Made by a program: the position numbers and the translations under genes. The notes beneath the pieces were generated by a model. The model saw only the letters and a program-made list of their open reading frames with translations. It ran no database searches and was not told the DNA's origin. A stretch of 64,000 nt of DNA, from the NCBI GenBank assembly GCA_964030785.1, contig OZ034971.1, positions 31,658,304-31,722,303 on the forward strand, read 5' to 3'. Shown piece by piece: positions 44,901-56,349 of this stretch. This stretch comes from Siderastrea siderea (taxonomy: Eukaryota > Cnidaria > Anthozoa > Scleractinia > Rhizangiidae). How positions within the stretch are numbered: the first letter of the stretch is position 1; the number at the start of each line of letters is the position of its first letter.

Positions 44901-46720
44901 AGTCCCCAGACATAAAACTGTTAGTAGCACATTAAATGTCGAAAAAATTTGGCCGTGGGAATGAAATTACTTTTGGAAGTTGTTATCATACTTGACAAAT
45001 TTGAAGGTTGAGGTATGTCTTGGAGGTCATTATTTATCCCTACTGTTCACAACTGTTTAACCATTCAGTCACTACTCAATTTGGATCATAACTAAAATGG
45101 TTACTTCTCAATTGGAAGTTTACAGGAGCTCTGAACTTTGCGTTCGCTCGTCACTGAATAGTCACGTTTACTCGTAATTGTCGTAATATGGCATTTCCAC
45201 AGAGTGGCTCTTTATTCACTGGAATTTTGAAATGTTGATTTTATTGTTTTTTTGTCGTCTTTGTTGTGATTATTGTGTTTTCTGGGTAGCATGAGAAGAT
45301 TTTTCAACTTATGTCATATATGTAGATATTTGGGGGAAAACCCCTTCATTAGTCATCAAGTAAGCAAGGGTTATCTCTGAGATACTTAAAAAATTGCATT
45401 TTGGTGGTACTTTTCCACCAAAACCCGCAAATCATAAAACGTCTGGAACGAGATTGCAACTGAAAATTTGGAAGCACCTCCAAAAGTGTCGTCTTTTGCT
45501 GACTGAAATTGAACTGGTCGAACCAATTCAACACTAAATTCCGTTGCTTCTAGTTTTGATTTGCGGTTTTCTATGTGCCCACTGATTTGTGACCAATTTT
45601 TTTTAACTTTTTCGCCATAAATATGCGCATCTTTTCACATATTTGGTTTGAATAATATTCAATTTTACAAAAGGTGATTCTTTGAAATAGAAAATAAGTG
45701 CCCAAGGTTTTGTCTTCGAATTCAGGGTTTAATGAACGAAATAATTTCACGAGTTTACCGCAAAGTGTGAAAGTGGAACTAATCGAAAGGTCACGGCCCT
45801 TCACTCTTTCCTCTTTCTTATTTCAATTACTTATGTTTCACGTTAAGCAACAAAATATATGCTCTTCCGGCTTTTACTTCCTTCTGACACAAATTGACAG
45901 TCGCACTGCATGTCAGTAAAATGATCTTCTTTGTTGATATGATAAGTATTGTCACTTGGGAGACCGTCATGTATCTTCAGTTAGTTAATGTGTTTATTTG
46001 TTGAGTATTTAGCACATTTTCAGTACATCCGGAGTTTTACCTACGTGCTTGAGAATGTTTTACAAGTGACGCTAAGGCCTTTTTTTAGAAAGGAAGTCTT
46101 AAGACATTTGCAGGGATAAACCCTCTGTTGCGTGTCTACCCCGTAAGAGGTTGAAAATTTCAGTACAAGAATATAAAGATCTCCTTAAAGTAAAATTATC
46201 ACCACTGTTACTTTTAGGTAGGATTTGTACTCATTCTGAAAAGAAAGAACCAAGTTTTACCCGGCCTAATAAGCAGCGCATGCCTGATAGGAAAATTAAT
46301 GCTAATCGATGTTTTCTTTCACAAGTTATAAGTACAAGCTAATGACAGTACGCGTCAATATGGTTTAAGAACAAAATAATGTTAATGAACGATGCCCTAA
46401 CTTGTTGGCGCCGAGATAAATTACTCGACGGTTTCTCTCGCCATTTAACACGCAGGACGTTACAAGAAACACGCGGGGTCGATTATTAAAACGAAGTTTA
46501 GACAGCATTTAAAAAAGCTGCGGTCTAAAGCAATTTCAAGATGGCCAACCCTATGCGTTGAACGTTGTTTAGTGTGAACAGTGTCAAGAAGGCATTAAGT
46601 ACAGACTAGAACAACGTTTATCTGCTTTAAATGGCCCATTACTAACCAGATTTGGAGGTCAAGTCATTGTCTTAAACCCCAACTGATTTACGCTAGACCT
46701 CGTTAAACAACCGACCCGTT
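44901..46720. other. Stretch without supported genes
   Basis: Short open frames on both strands, none with a motif or good splice framing. Confidence 0.35.
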
Positions 46721-46728
46721 ATTTTTCC

Positions 46729-46990
46729 AGCATGTCACGAGCGTGAGACAAAGAAAAAAATCCGGCTGCCCAACGGAAATCGAATCAATGACCTTTCATT
46801 CACCATTTGGACGCTTCAGCGCTGAGCTACTTGGAGACTCGCCGTGGCCGAGCTTGGTTCCGCATACCGCTAAGATAAGATCGGCAATGTCGAATGCATC
46901 CTTGGTAATAAATAGAATTAGCTGGTAAGTTTTAACCTCTTTACTGAATTTTTTTTTTTCAGCATGCCAAGGTCGTGGGACAACCGACAG
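46729..46990 (-). repeat. tRNA-like interspersed repeat with flanking direct repeats
   Basis: The tRNA-like part (46766-46837, minus) has acceptor-like CCAA/TTGG, box A TAGCTCAGCGCTG and box B GATTCGATTTC, followed by a T-run and TTTGTCTCACGCTCGTGACATGC. The motif CAGCATGTCACGAGCGTGAG at 46730 recurs, diverged, at 46962 (CAGCATGCCAAGGTCGTGGG), which suggests a tandem unit of about 230 bp. Confidence 0.5.
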
Positions 46991-47039
46991 AACAGTTAGA
47001 ACAGAAACTGGCTCCACTCCGTTCAACGTTGTGCTATAT

Positions 47040-47880
47040 GTTCGATGGCCTATTTTACGTTTCGAGGTGTTCTACATTTCTTGAAAGATAATCTTAACAT
47101 TTCCATATCTTCTAGTTAGCAATAGAACAATGATGAATTGAAAAACACGAGACAACCGCGGCTTTGAAAGACATGTTTCGGCATAACTTATGCCATCTTC
47201 AGTTTAATGAAATAATCAAAATAGCGCTATATTTATAGGTAACATTGATAACTCGCTGAGCTAATGACAACAATAGATTTTATACGAAAACCGTTACAAC
47301 GTATCTGGTACAGAATGATACCAATACCGTTACAAAACAAGGTGCCTTGGTCTGCCTGTTACTGTCTGATACAAATACCATTACTAAGTGTCTGGCACTG
47401 TATGACACCGGAAAGGACAAAGACTAAAATAAAAAGGTGGTGAAATGTTGAATTTGTGTGCTTAAATAGGGTTTCAGACTTTTAATGTAAAATGCTTCCT
47501 TTATAAACGGTTTTAGCAGAATCTAAAATTTTAAAACAATCAGATGTGTATTAAATTAGTTTTCACCTCTTATAAAATTAAGAGTTTTTTCAGTTTCAAC
47601 TAGGATCCTGTTCCTACCGCCTTTAAGTCCTTCGTTGTTTATCAGTCAGTTTCTTGCGCGGAATGTAACTCCCGTTATATTGGTGAGACCTCTCGCCATT
47701 TCTCAACAAGTATTAAAGAGCACACTTTAACTGATTAAATTTCTTATTTTTTAAACACCTAAACAGTTCTCCTAATTGTAAAAACCTGTACATGTTGTCT
47801 GGAAATCCAGAAATCCAATCCGTTTCGAGGTGCCATGTACACTGTTCAACATTTGTTGAAAAATAATCTTAACATTGTCG
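47040..47880. mobile_element. Penelope-like element fragment
   Basis: Contains the GIY-YIG endonuclease fragment (47605-47830), a minus-oriented terminal motif (CCGAAACATGTC with an upstream GAAGATGGCAT, at about 47170-47215) typical of Penelope 3' regions, and a direct repeat GTTTCGAGGTG...AATCTTAACATT at about 47060-47105 and 47829-47872. Penelope elements often carry such terminal repeats and inverted 5' pieces. Confidence 0.55.
47605..47830 (+). pseudogene. GIY-YIG endonuclease fragment of a Penelope-like element
   Basis: Plus-strand translation gives VYQSVSCAECNSRYIGETSR and then HFSTSIKEH: the Cys pair (C-x-x-C), the YIG core and the R-x-x-E-H block of Penelope-type GIY-YIG endonucleases. 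A stop follows TLTD, and sequence reminiscent of the expected continuation (FKHLNSSPNCKNL) comes after a small indel. No polymerase domain is left. Confidence 0.65.
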
Positions 47881-47889
47881 TGTTGAATT

Positions 47890-48115
47890 GTGTCTGTGTC
47901 AGCAGCAGAACTAGGTTTTTGTGGCCTGATAAACAACACTGCCGCAGAAATAATTATATAACTAACTATAATTACTGGTAATTACAGGAGCCCATGACCT
48001 GGTAGTTATAATTAGCTCTCATTTGTACAGTATCACATAAACATTAGAAATTTCATGAACAGACAAAATGACAGTTAGAACCATTTTGTACAGCTTAAAA
48101 ACAGTATCACAAGAA
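47890..48115. other. Short stretch, nothing recognised
   Basis: AT-rich, no features supported. Confidence 0.3.
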
Positions 48116-48119
48116 ATTT

Positions 48120-48260
48120 GTAATGGACAACTCTTATTTGAATATTGTCGCACCTTAGGAGTCATCCACAGACTCAAACGTTACAACCTTGATATAGAGC
48201 ATAATAAGCCGCACCACTGGAAAGTAGTCTTTATAGCTTTCATATGAGCGGTCAAACTTA
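48120..48260 (-). repeat. ~120-bp dispersed repeat, one unit
   Basis: Minus frame reads LIMLY...VVTFESVDDS. Family of 40380-40740. Confidence 0.5.
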
Positions 48261-48504
48261 GCCAAGTGGAAGCGACAACATGCATGGAAGGGACAACTTT
48301 GAAGCGGGAGCGGGGGGGGGGGTGCAATTTAAAAATATCAAACGGTAGACAACTACGATAGTACTCCCTCAAGGTCTAGCGCTTCCCTCATTGACAGTCC
48401 GACAAGAAAGTCCCCCCACCCCATTAAAGATAACGCGACAACGTGGAAGCGACAACCTGGAAGCGACAACGTGTGACCCTTATCAGCTTCCGTACCTCGG
48501 TAGG

Positions 48505-48812
48505 TAGGTAAACCGGTAAATTTGCACACGAGCCAAGGAGGCCCACACGGTCGGAGCTTATTCCAGTTTCTGTAGCATGAAGCAACTGAGAGTATTGCTA
48601 CTCCCCCTTGGATGGGATGCTAGTCCATCGCAGGGTTACCCCGCAGCAGTATGTCGCTGGTACCCATTTATACACCTGGGTGGAGAGAGACGATGTGGGG
48701 TAAAGTGTCTTGTCTAAGGAAACAGCATGTTGGCAGGGACTGGGCTTCAAACCACCGACCTTCAGATCTGAAATCCAACGCGTTAACCACTACACCACTG
48801 CACTCCTTCCGT
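48505..48812 (-). mobile_element. tRNA-headed SINE with conserved central domain
   Basis: Head (48806-48740 on minus) has box A GTAGTGGTTAACGCG and box B GGTTTGAAGCC. The body contains TGCGATGGACTAGCATCCCA, GGGGGAGTAGCAATACT and GCTTCATGCTACAGAAAC, which I recall from the Nin-DC class of metazoan SINE domain; that name is from memory and needs checking. It interrupts the ~120-bp repeat family, with units on both sides (48120-48260, 48815-48960). Confidence 0.7.
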
Positions 48813-48969
48813 ACCCTGGAGTCATCCGAAAACCCCAAACTTAGAACTACCCTTGACAGCACCACAGGAAACAAAGTGTTGCTTAATATTTAAAATTTGA
48901 ATTGTCAAGCGTTGGAGATTCATCTACAGTCTCAAAAGAACCTCACAAGTTAAAAACGCCTTGTAAAGC

Positions 48970-49680
48970 GAAATGAATATATCATCACAGGAACGTATTG
49001 AACAACACAAGTGTCATTAGAAACAATACCAGTTTTATTCACAGACTGAAACCTTCCAAAGCCCGCCTTATTGGAGGGTAGCTACTCCTAAGGGTTTGGG
49101 TTTTTTTTCCTCTAAGAGTAAACTAGCTAACCCTGAGGTTTAGGCTGGCCGTTACTAGCCCTAACGGGTCGCCATTCCCCGAGGGAAAAACTAAGCCAAA
49201 GAGTTTGAGTCCCCTTCCTTATGCGTCAATTTTTTAATATCTACTTTCTTGTAAACGGTTTTTTTTTTGGTAACATTTTTTTTTATTAGTTTGTCGTTTG
49301 AACAAAATTGTATTTTGTACCTTTATGCTTAAAATACTAGGGCTCCCTTTGATAACAGAGTTATGGTAATGCCGACCGAATTACCCTGACAGATAAATAA
49401 TGATTGTTTTTGTTCCCAATTAGAAAGAACGCAATTTTGCCTGAACCGAGTCGAAAAACACTATTGCAAAGGAACAGAGTCTTTCTTATTCCGATTAAAC
49501 GGATATTCCGTTTATTCCATTTATTTACCGAGCACAGTGAACAGAAAAGTAGTCTGTTCATTCCAAAAACGGAATAGGTTCCAAAAGAACATGTCTACTG
49601 TTTATTCCAGGTTTTCTTATCCCATAATATCCCCATAAGAACGTGCCCCTAATTTTCCCACTAAATTATAATTAAGTCTT
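48970..49680. other. Stretch without supported genes
   Basis: Poly-T tracts near 49100 and 49260; no gene. Confidence 0.35.
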
Positions 49681-49684
49681 GACA

Positions 49685-50140
49685 AGAGAGGATAAAGGGG
49701 TAAAAGAGCTACTCCCCATATAGGCCGCATCCCCCATCCAAATCCCTCTTAAGTTATTTTTAGTAACAAATGGCGGGAAATTCAACTTTCAAATAACTTA
49801 CTGAGTCTTGAAGCAATTACTCTGAATTTTTGTGGCAATACAGAACTTCACATTTTGTAAAATTTCATGATTTTAATTTTCCAGTTTTCGCCGGTAAAAT
49901 GACGTCACAAAGTTGGCGCCAAATTTTGCTTTTGAGTATTATGGGATATGTTGTGTCGATTTCTGAATGACCTTGTTACACAGATCTCAAAACTGAAATA
50001 AATAATGAAATACGTTTATCCCCTCAAAAGATATAACGTTTTAAAATTTGAATTTTGTTACTAAAAATAACTTTAGAGGGATTAGGATGGGAATAGGGCC
50101 TATGTGGGAGTTTAACTCTCTTACCCCTTCATCCTCACTT
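49685..50140. mobile_element. MITE with ~85-bp inverted ends
   Basis: Left AGGATAAAGGGGTAAAAGAG ... CCCTCTTAAGTTATTTTTAG pairs with right CTAAAAATAACTTTAGAGGG ... CTCTTACCCCTTCATCCT. Centre holds no ORF. Target duplication not clear. Confidence 0.65.
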
Positions 50141-50341
50141 GGTCTTCACTATAGTCTTTTTCACAGTTGATTTTTCTCACTTCACGTTCAAATTGATTGT
50201 ATGGTGAATGAGAAAACAGTTAACTATGACAAGTGATATTCTCGGATGGAAAGAATTTTAGGGAGAGGTTACAAAGTGCACATGGAACGGTTCCATAGCA
50301 TCAAATTCAAAATGGCGGCAGTTTTGCAACGAGAAAGCTGA

Positions 50342-50877
50342 ATGACTAGTGGTGATTGTTTTGAATTGTTTATCGATGCTAGACGGTCACCTTTCTTTCT
50401 CAAAGAGCTGAACTTCGGAGATTGGCTAAGTTTACAGTGGAAAACGGTGATGGATACAGAAATATGCAACAAACTAGCAAAATGGGCAATGACAACATTG
50501 CATTGGCGAAGCCAATGCGATCCATACCGGTGGATGTCTCAGTTGTATAAATATATGGGAAGTTTGAGGCAATTCGTTGTGGTTATTTGTTCCTGTTTTT
50601 AGATGTGTCATGTTGGTCATTCTTTGTAACATGGTTCGTGTTTCACTACGAAAACCGTGGGGAAGTACCGACGGAAATAAGCTATTTACAGGTGAAACTT
50701 GGTATAGTGAATCTGATACCGGATACATATAGAACTACCAAAATCGCAGAGGTAAGTCAGAATTCTCATTCATCGCAGTCAAGTCACACTGAGTCCTTGC
50801 CTTGCTTTCACTCAGACGATAATTTTGATTTTGACCTTTTGGCCTTAAATCAAAACGTAAGAAAAACTCTGTATTAA
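50342..50877 (+). CDS. Candidate gene of unknown function (two overlapping frames)
   Basis: An 86-codon frame (50342-50602, starts MTSGDCFELF; contains WLSLQWKTVMDTEIC and CDPYRWMSQLYKYMG) is followed by a 96-codon frame (50587-50877; HYENRGEVPTEISYLQ, Ser/His-rich tail, FDFDLLALNQN). A strong splice acceptor (TGTTCCTGTTTTTAG, ends about 50601) precedes the second frame's protein-like part, and a textbook donor (GCAGAG/GTAAGT at about 50753) lies within it. This suggests two exons of one gene, with the intron lying around 50545-50601, although the upstream donor is weak. Not recognised; could also be a transposon-derived frame. Confidence 0.35.
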
Positions 50878-50879
50878 GA

Positions 50880-51750
50880 AATGCAAACAAAACTGTTGAT
50901 GGAATAATGGTGAAAACGCTGGGTCATTTTCGTTCACGCTTTTGGAGCGGATGCCTTAATCCCTTTCGACAACTTCAGCTAATCTATTCTCAAAAGAAAG
51001 CTATTTTAAAATAACCAGAAAGTACTGGATCACGCATCATTTTGTTGTTATGATTATGCCAGATTATGTCGTCAAGGTTTTGACAACTAGCATTAAGAAT
51101 ATGATAATCATAATCATAGAAAAAAATTATGAACATAAGAAATTATCACATAGCTAGCAAAACCCGCGCAAACAATTTCACCACATGTGAGGGTGCGTCA
51201 CAATCCTGTTGACTGCACGCTGATGACGTGAGCAGACTCATTTTCTTATGATTATGTCAATCATAAGCACCCTTATCAATATTTTTCACGGCCTTTCCAC
51301 TTAGACATAAGAGACATATTGGAGTTATGTTTAAGTTTCAATAATTATAATTATGATGATGGTTATGATTGTTTTGTTGCCAGTTGGCATGTTTGTAAGG
51401 TTACAACGATGTCAGTTTAAACATTTCTATCCCGCCTGATGGTAAATCAAACAATTAATAAATCAATCAGTAAATAAATATTAAAAGATAATTAAAAAAG
51501 ACAACAACTGACCAAACGAAAAAACTTTTATATTTGAAAAAATGATCATGTTAAACATGATGATTCCATGATCATCTTGTGTTTTTTATTTAAAATTAAC
51601 CGGTAACAAAAATTTAATTTTCAACTGAAATTATTATTTTCTCATTCTGGTTTATCCCTACAGTTGGTTTGACAGTTATTCCTTATCCCCAACTTGATCA
51701 CTAACAGTGCCTCATATATGTAGTTGATTTCAGTTAACTTCATTGACGCA
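50880..51750. other. Stretch without supported genes
   Basis: AT-rich; several ATGATTATGATT-like dyads between 51080 and 51370 but no element boundary. Confidence 0.3.
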
Positions 51751-51846
51751 AATATAATTATAGCGGAGCTCGCGGAGCACCATGGGTAAGCAAATTTGGT
51801 AACCCGTTGATCCGAAAAATTTTGGTTCTGACGTCAGCGTACGTCC

Positions 51847-51875
51847 ATCCGTCCGTCCGTCCGTCCGTCCCTCCG
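51847..51875 (+). repeat. (CCGT)n microsatellite
   Basis: About six CCGT units. Confidence 0.85.
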
Positions 51876-52055
51876 TACAGACTCTGGGGGAGGGGGAGGG
51901 GAGTCCCAAGGCAACCCGACCGGGGGAGGCGGAACGCCCCTTTTTTTCTTGCAGCTGAAGTAAACAATATGGCGGCTGGTTCCTCGTACGCTAGATTTTT
52001 AATACGATATTAAATTGTAAAACATTCTTGGAATGAAGACTTGTAACAGTTCATC

Positions 52056-52229
52056 ATGAAAAGGAAAAGGATTGCTTCAATCTCGATGGCGCATATAGAA
52101 GATATTGGAGAGCTTGAAGGCAAGAAATCCTTGTTCGAGGACATTCTCGTTTTTTTCAAAGCTAAGGAGATCTGGAAAGAACCCGGCGACTTTCGTTTAG
52201 ATTTTCAACTCCTTCTTTCAGTTCAGTAG
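52056..52229 (+). CDS. Candidate small ORF, unknown
   Basis: 57 codons; charged, helical-looking (SMAHIEDIGELEGKKSL, KAKEIWKEPGDFRL). Ends at TAG. Context is the possible element 51762-53673. No family recognised. Confidence 0.25.
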   Translation: MKRKRIASISMAHIEDIGELEGKKSLFEDILVFFKAKEIWKEPGDFRLDFQLLLSVQ

Positions 52230-53679
52230 TAAAGTAAATTACAGATTTGATTGTGGATTTACATTGTAAAAATTGTTTAATTGAGCGACTTTACATGTTT
52301 AGTAAATTACGGTAATTTTCTTGAAGTGTTTTAAAAACCTGTTTAAAATATCTGTGAAATTACCTTGTAGTTCCCGTTTGTCGGCTTGCGAGTAACTTCG
52401 CTCGAGGATAAAATTGAATGCAGTTTGCTTTCCTAGGCAAACAAGTACTTCGTGTGTGAATGACATTTCATGTTTTTGAAGGTTTCTTGTCCCTTTTTTC
52501 TGTGTTTATTCATCAAAGGAATTTTCATTAGTGAGCAATCTGATATTAATGCCCAATTTTCTTTTGAACTTTAGTGCGTAATTTTCAATATTTTTTCTTT
52601 GAGCAATTCTAGTCAGTAGTGTATTTTATTCGAAAAGTAGAAATCGTGACTATTCTAGATTGAGTCTGTGTTGTCTTTTAAATCTAGGTTGTTTTTCTTC
52701 GGCACCGCATATTGGGTTGTTTTGACTAATTCGCAATTTAGTATTCAACACCTGAAGAGTCAGTTAATATTTTTATTAAGTTTATAGTCTTCGTGTAAAG
52801 CTCCATATGTTTTTTGTTCAGTAATGGAATATTTTATCTTCCTTATATTTTTATATATTTTTGGTTTCTTCACTTGAAGTGAATGACATTTTTGTCCCAA
52901 TTTAGCGACTAAACTTAGAATCGCCGTTTCAGTGAGTGAGTTCGATTCAGTGTGGCATGTTTTCGTATTCGTTTGTTTTTAACCGGTAAGCCATTTCAGT
53001 GTGTCTTTAGTTACAGATCGAAATGAAATCTTTATTTAAGTAACTATAAGCAAAGCATTTCTTGGTTGAAGTCTATTTTGTCTAAAATGAGACTCTAAAA
53101 GCTTCCTAAAATTAGTTCAGGGTGTGTTCTTGAAAGCACCCGATTAATAGTTCGCGGGTGAAAAACTTGTGTCATTTTATATTTTCTCTTGATAATTATA
53201 CGTGTGCTTGAAGTTTCCGAAAACATTTTTTGGGTAATTTTTTGTCAGTAAACGGTTTGATGCCGGGAAAATATTATTTATTTTAGAAAAATGGAATTCG
53301 AGAAATGTTTCATGGTTAACAGAATTAAACAGCCAGAGGGATGCATCGGAATCAGTGAGAAATGTGTATTTGTAGGGGAAAGTCTGTCGAGTTGCTACCG
53401 GGAGCAACTTAAGTGGGTTTTTTAGCAATTGTAGTTTTACAAGTACTCTTCTTGAACTTAATGAGCTAGCTTTCGAAAGAATGCTACAACAAGAGCTGTC
53501 GGTGAAAGTCGTGCTGAAGTCTTCTCTTTGAAGAAAAATAAGCCAAGTCACAGTTTCCTCAGTGGTCTGCATGTTTTCCCTTGCTGTTTTTCACCTCTTG
53601 GCGAATAACTGTACAACTAAAATTTAATGTATTTTACGGGCCAACAAGCATGAAAGAGAGATGTGGAGCTCCGCTTTTA

Positions 53680-54790
53680 CGCTTGGCTAAATCTATATAT
53701 TAACTAATATTAAGAACCTCAACGATCAAATTAAAATTTTACATTAAGTAGACTTGGCTTAACAAAAACTAACCTTAGGTGAACCACAACCTTTCGGCGT
53801 TGATTACTCTTTATTCTCACTTCTAAGTGCACCAAAATGAAAAGTAAACTGATACTTTTACAATTTTAAAAGCCATAAGGACGTGATTGAGTAAAATATT
53901 AGCCACTCTTAAATTAGAACGCGACACTGAGTACAAGTACGACCAAATGCGCAGGCTTTCCTGGTGATCACCACGGTAAAACGAGGTCTCTGAGTTTGAG
54001 TTTTAGTCGCATTCAGTGTCGTTCTGTACTGCAATCTCAATTTCCTCATACTTTCTTCCTCCAGGAACAAGGCGTTGCCTTTATATTATCGGATTAAAGG
54101 TTACCGAGCAACAACACACCCGGGACTTTCTCCTACTGCTTAAACATTCTAAGAAGACACCGTCCATGACTATTCCTTAACGCTAACAATGGCTTCCATA
54201 ACAGGTCATTGGCCGTATTGCGCGTGTCACTGAGCTTGTAACCGTGGGGGTTTTGGCAATGGTCAAAATTGCCCGGCTTTCAAGAGCTTGCTTTCTACTG
54301 TTATAGATTTAATTACTGTATAGCTTTGACAAATGCGCTCAGTCCATGCGTAAACTCAGATGACCTGCCACAGCGGTTGGCACATTCGGCACCACTTGGA
54401 ATCAGTGCCAGTGTAATGTGGGCTCTCACATTTAGTCAAGGAAATTGGTTACAAGTACGTATGTCCTAATAAGTTTGATTACAATATTTGAATGGGATTT
54501 TGCTACTTCAATAATGCAAGGTGCCAATAAGAGTTTTCACAAGATTATGACATAATCAAGGTGCTGCCGAGGGAAAGACAGGCAAAACGATGTTTCGTTA
54601 TCTTCGTGACATCATTAACGAGTTTTATATACGTAAATTAATGTCTGAAAAAGTTTCCATAATACATGTAAAAATTGAACGACTTAACGTCTATTTCTGA
54701 CACTTTTTCCAGGGTTGGTTTACATTTAGCTTGATAATGGTATCAAGAAGAGACCGAAAAGTCGTTTTATATTGTTAACTTTTGCTTGTC
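53680..54790. other. Stretch without supported genes
   Basis: Lies 3' of gene C (minus strand) and probably holds its 3' UTR near 54600-54796. No other feature. Confidence 0.35.
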
Positions 54791-54796
54791 GTTGCA

Positions 54797-55033
54797 TTAT
54801 GAAATACGTTGTAACTTGACCCAGGCCCTAGAGTCTCTCCAGTTCTTCCATTTATCCAAGGAGACTTTGCCGGACTTACTGCTCTTAAGAAGGGCGGGAA
54901 GCCTGGAGCAAGTTTGAATGATGTAATAGTACTCGGTCACATTCCTGTTAAGCGCGGCGTCGCGATATTGCAGAGTAACTCTACTCATCTGGAACTTGTG
55001 TTTTGTCTCAGCTGGGCCAACACTTGATATGTT
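54797..55033 (-). CDS. IL-1-like beta-trefoil gene C, last coding exon
   Basis: 79 codons including the stop, after a strong acceptor (CTCGCTCTTTTACAG, AG at 55034-55035). Phase 0 start matches the phase 0 donor of the previous exon. It begins NISSVGPAETKHK, then FQMSRVTLQY, which would be the last beta-strand of the trefoil (the IL-1 family ends with a comparable D/H-F-x-M-x-x-V strand). A basic tail of about 45 residues follows (LLKSSKSGKVSLDKWKNW) and ends LQRIS. The tail is not part of the vertebrate IL-1 fold. Confidence 0.65.
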   Translation of the reverse strand, partial: NISSVGPAETKHKFQMSRVTLQYRDAALNRNVTEYYYIIQTCSRLPALLKSSKSGKVSLDKWKNWRDSRAWVKLQRIS

Positions 55034-56087
55034 CTGTAAAAGAGCGAGACAGGAGTTTGACAGAATTTACTATACATGCATTGTTGGTACAGCTGTTTTC
55101 AGAAAAAAAAAAGTTATAAAAAAGAAACGTTTTCAGTTTTTCGTTTGACTAAAGTTTTCAAACAGCACTGAACCTTTCTCAGATAGTTAAAAGGGATTGT
55201 TTAAAAGTTATAAACGCTTTCCATTCAACTGAAAATTGGTTGAGGTTGGTTTGTTTTATCTCAAACAAGCACCAAACTCGATTGAAATGTTTTGTTTGTT
55301 TGTTTTTCGTGCAGCCCTTGTTTTTGTTTAACATGGTCTTTCTCCAATCACGTCATAACGCGAAAAAAAGAATGTTTCAGCTTTCTGATAGCACTGAAAG
55401 AAGTTGAAAAGTTTAAAACTATTTTTCTGCAGGGAGACAGATTATGCATATTAAAAAACCTGTGAAATTCCAATACGCCTTTTGCACAGATTAATCCAAC
55501 AAAATTCGAGTATCGGATCCGTTTCGTTCTGAATATTTCATTATTTTTTTGAAAGCTAACTATTGAACCAAATAATGAAATCAATATTACAGGGAGCGTT
55601 GCTCCTGTTCTGACTACTTTTTCATTAAATGAAAGTCCGAAAGTTAAAATGTTTAGTAAGACGACTAGATACATCAATTACTACCCAGTAATTGCGTTAC
55701 ATTGAAAGTCAACTCACAGAAAAATTTGCTTTTTATCGAATCACGACCAGGAACCATTGCCGGCGAATTGCGTTTAAAAAATCAATGTTTACACATAGCA
55801 GAGCAACACGCTTGAATAGGTGCACGGAGAGTGAGACAGAGAGTCACTCTGGTTGGCTTTGGTAAACAATTCTAATCTTCTTAACCAAGTCATGCAGAGT
55901 CATCATAAATTAACTATCTGTGCACGGGAATGCTCGTTCTAAAAATAGCATAGGTAGAAAAACCCTGTCAGCATCTCAATACATTATACCCTGAATCTCA
56001 CTCACAGACATGAGGACAATTACGCAACGTCATATCTGTGCACCCAAGAAAGCCCCTCCTATTATATTTATATTTCTAGATGCATAC

Positions 56088-56209
56088 CTTCACCACCAAC
56101 GAGCCTTCATCCTCAGCCAGAATATAGTCTGGAAATCTAGCAGGTCGCAGAGTAAACTGCATTGCTTCCGCATTCCTAGAAAGTGTCCATTTTTGTCCGA
56201 GGATAAACT
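56088..56209 (-). CDS. IL-1-like beta-trefoil gene C, middle exon
   Basis: 122 nt; acceptor AATGTGCAG (AG at 56210-56211 side), donor AAG/GTATGC at 56087. Two bases complete a split codon, then 40 codons: FILGQKWTLSRN, FTLRPARFPDYILAE, EGSLVVK. Aligned by eye with copy B, the invariant frame is W/F-x-L-x-P-A-x-x-P-x-x-(F/I)-L-A, then L-V-V-K. This matches the layout of the IL-1 family signature, with substitutions at the conserved Ser and Thr. Intron phases 1 and 0 on its two sides are the same as in copy B. Confidence 0.65.
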
Positions 56210-56349
56210 CTGCACATTGATAAAAAAATTAATTGAAAAAAGGTCACTGAAAGAGAAATACTACAATAGTACAATAGTACAATACTACAGTAGTCTTCAT
56301 GTACAACAGACAAATTCACTCGGTTGCACACAAAGCCTTCATTCATAAT

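Larger units (their letters stand above)
51762..53673. mobile_element. Possible element bounded by AGCGGAGCTC / GAGCTCCGCT
   Basis: A short terminal inverted repeat brackets 1.9 kb. Left part has a (CCGT)n run (51847-51875), a G-rich stretch and an AATATGGCGGC start-like site. Inside, 52056-52229 plus is a 57-codon frame (MKRKRIAS, IEDIGELEGKK, VFFKAKEIWKEPG). No transposase recognised; target duplication not found. Confidence 0.35.
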
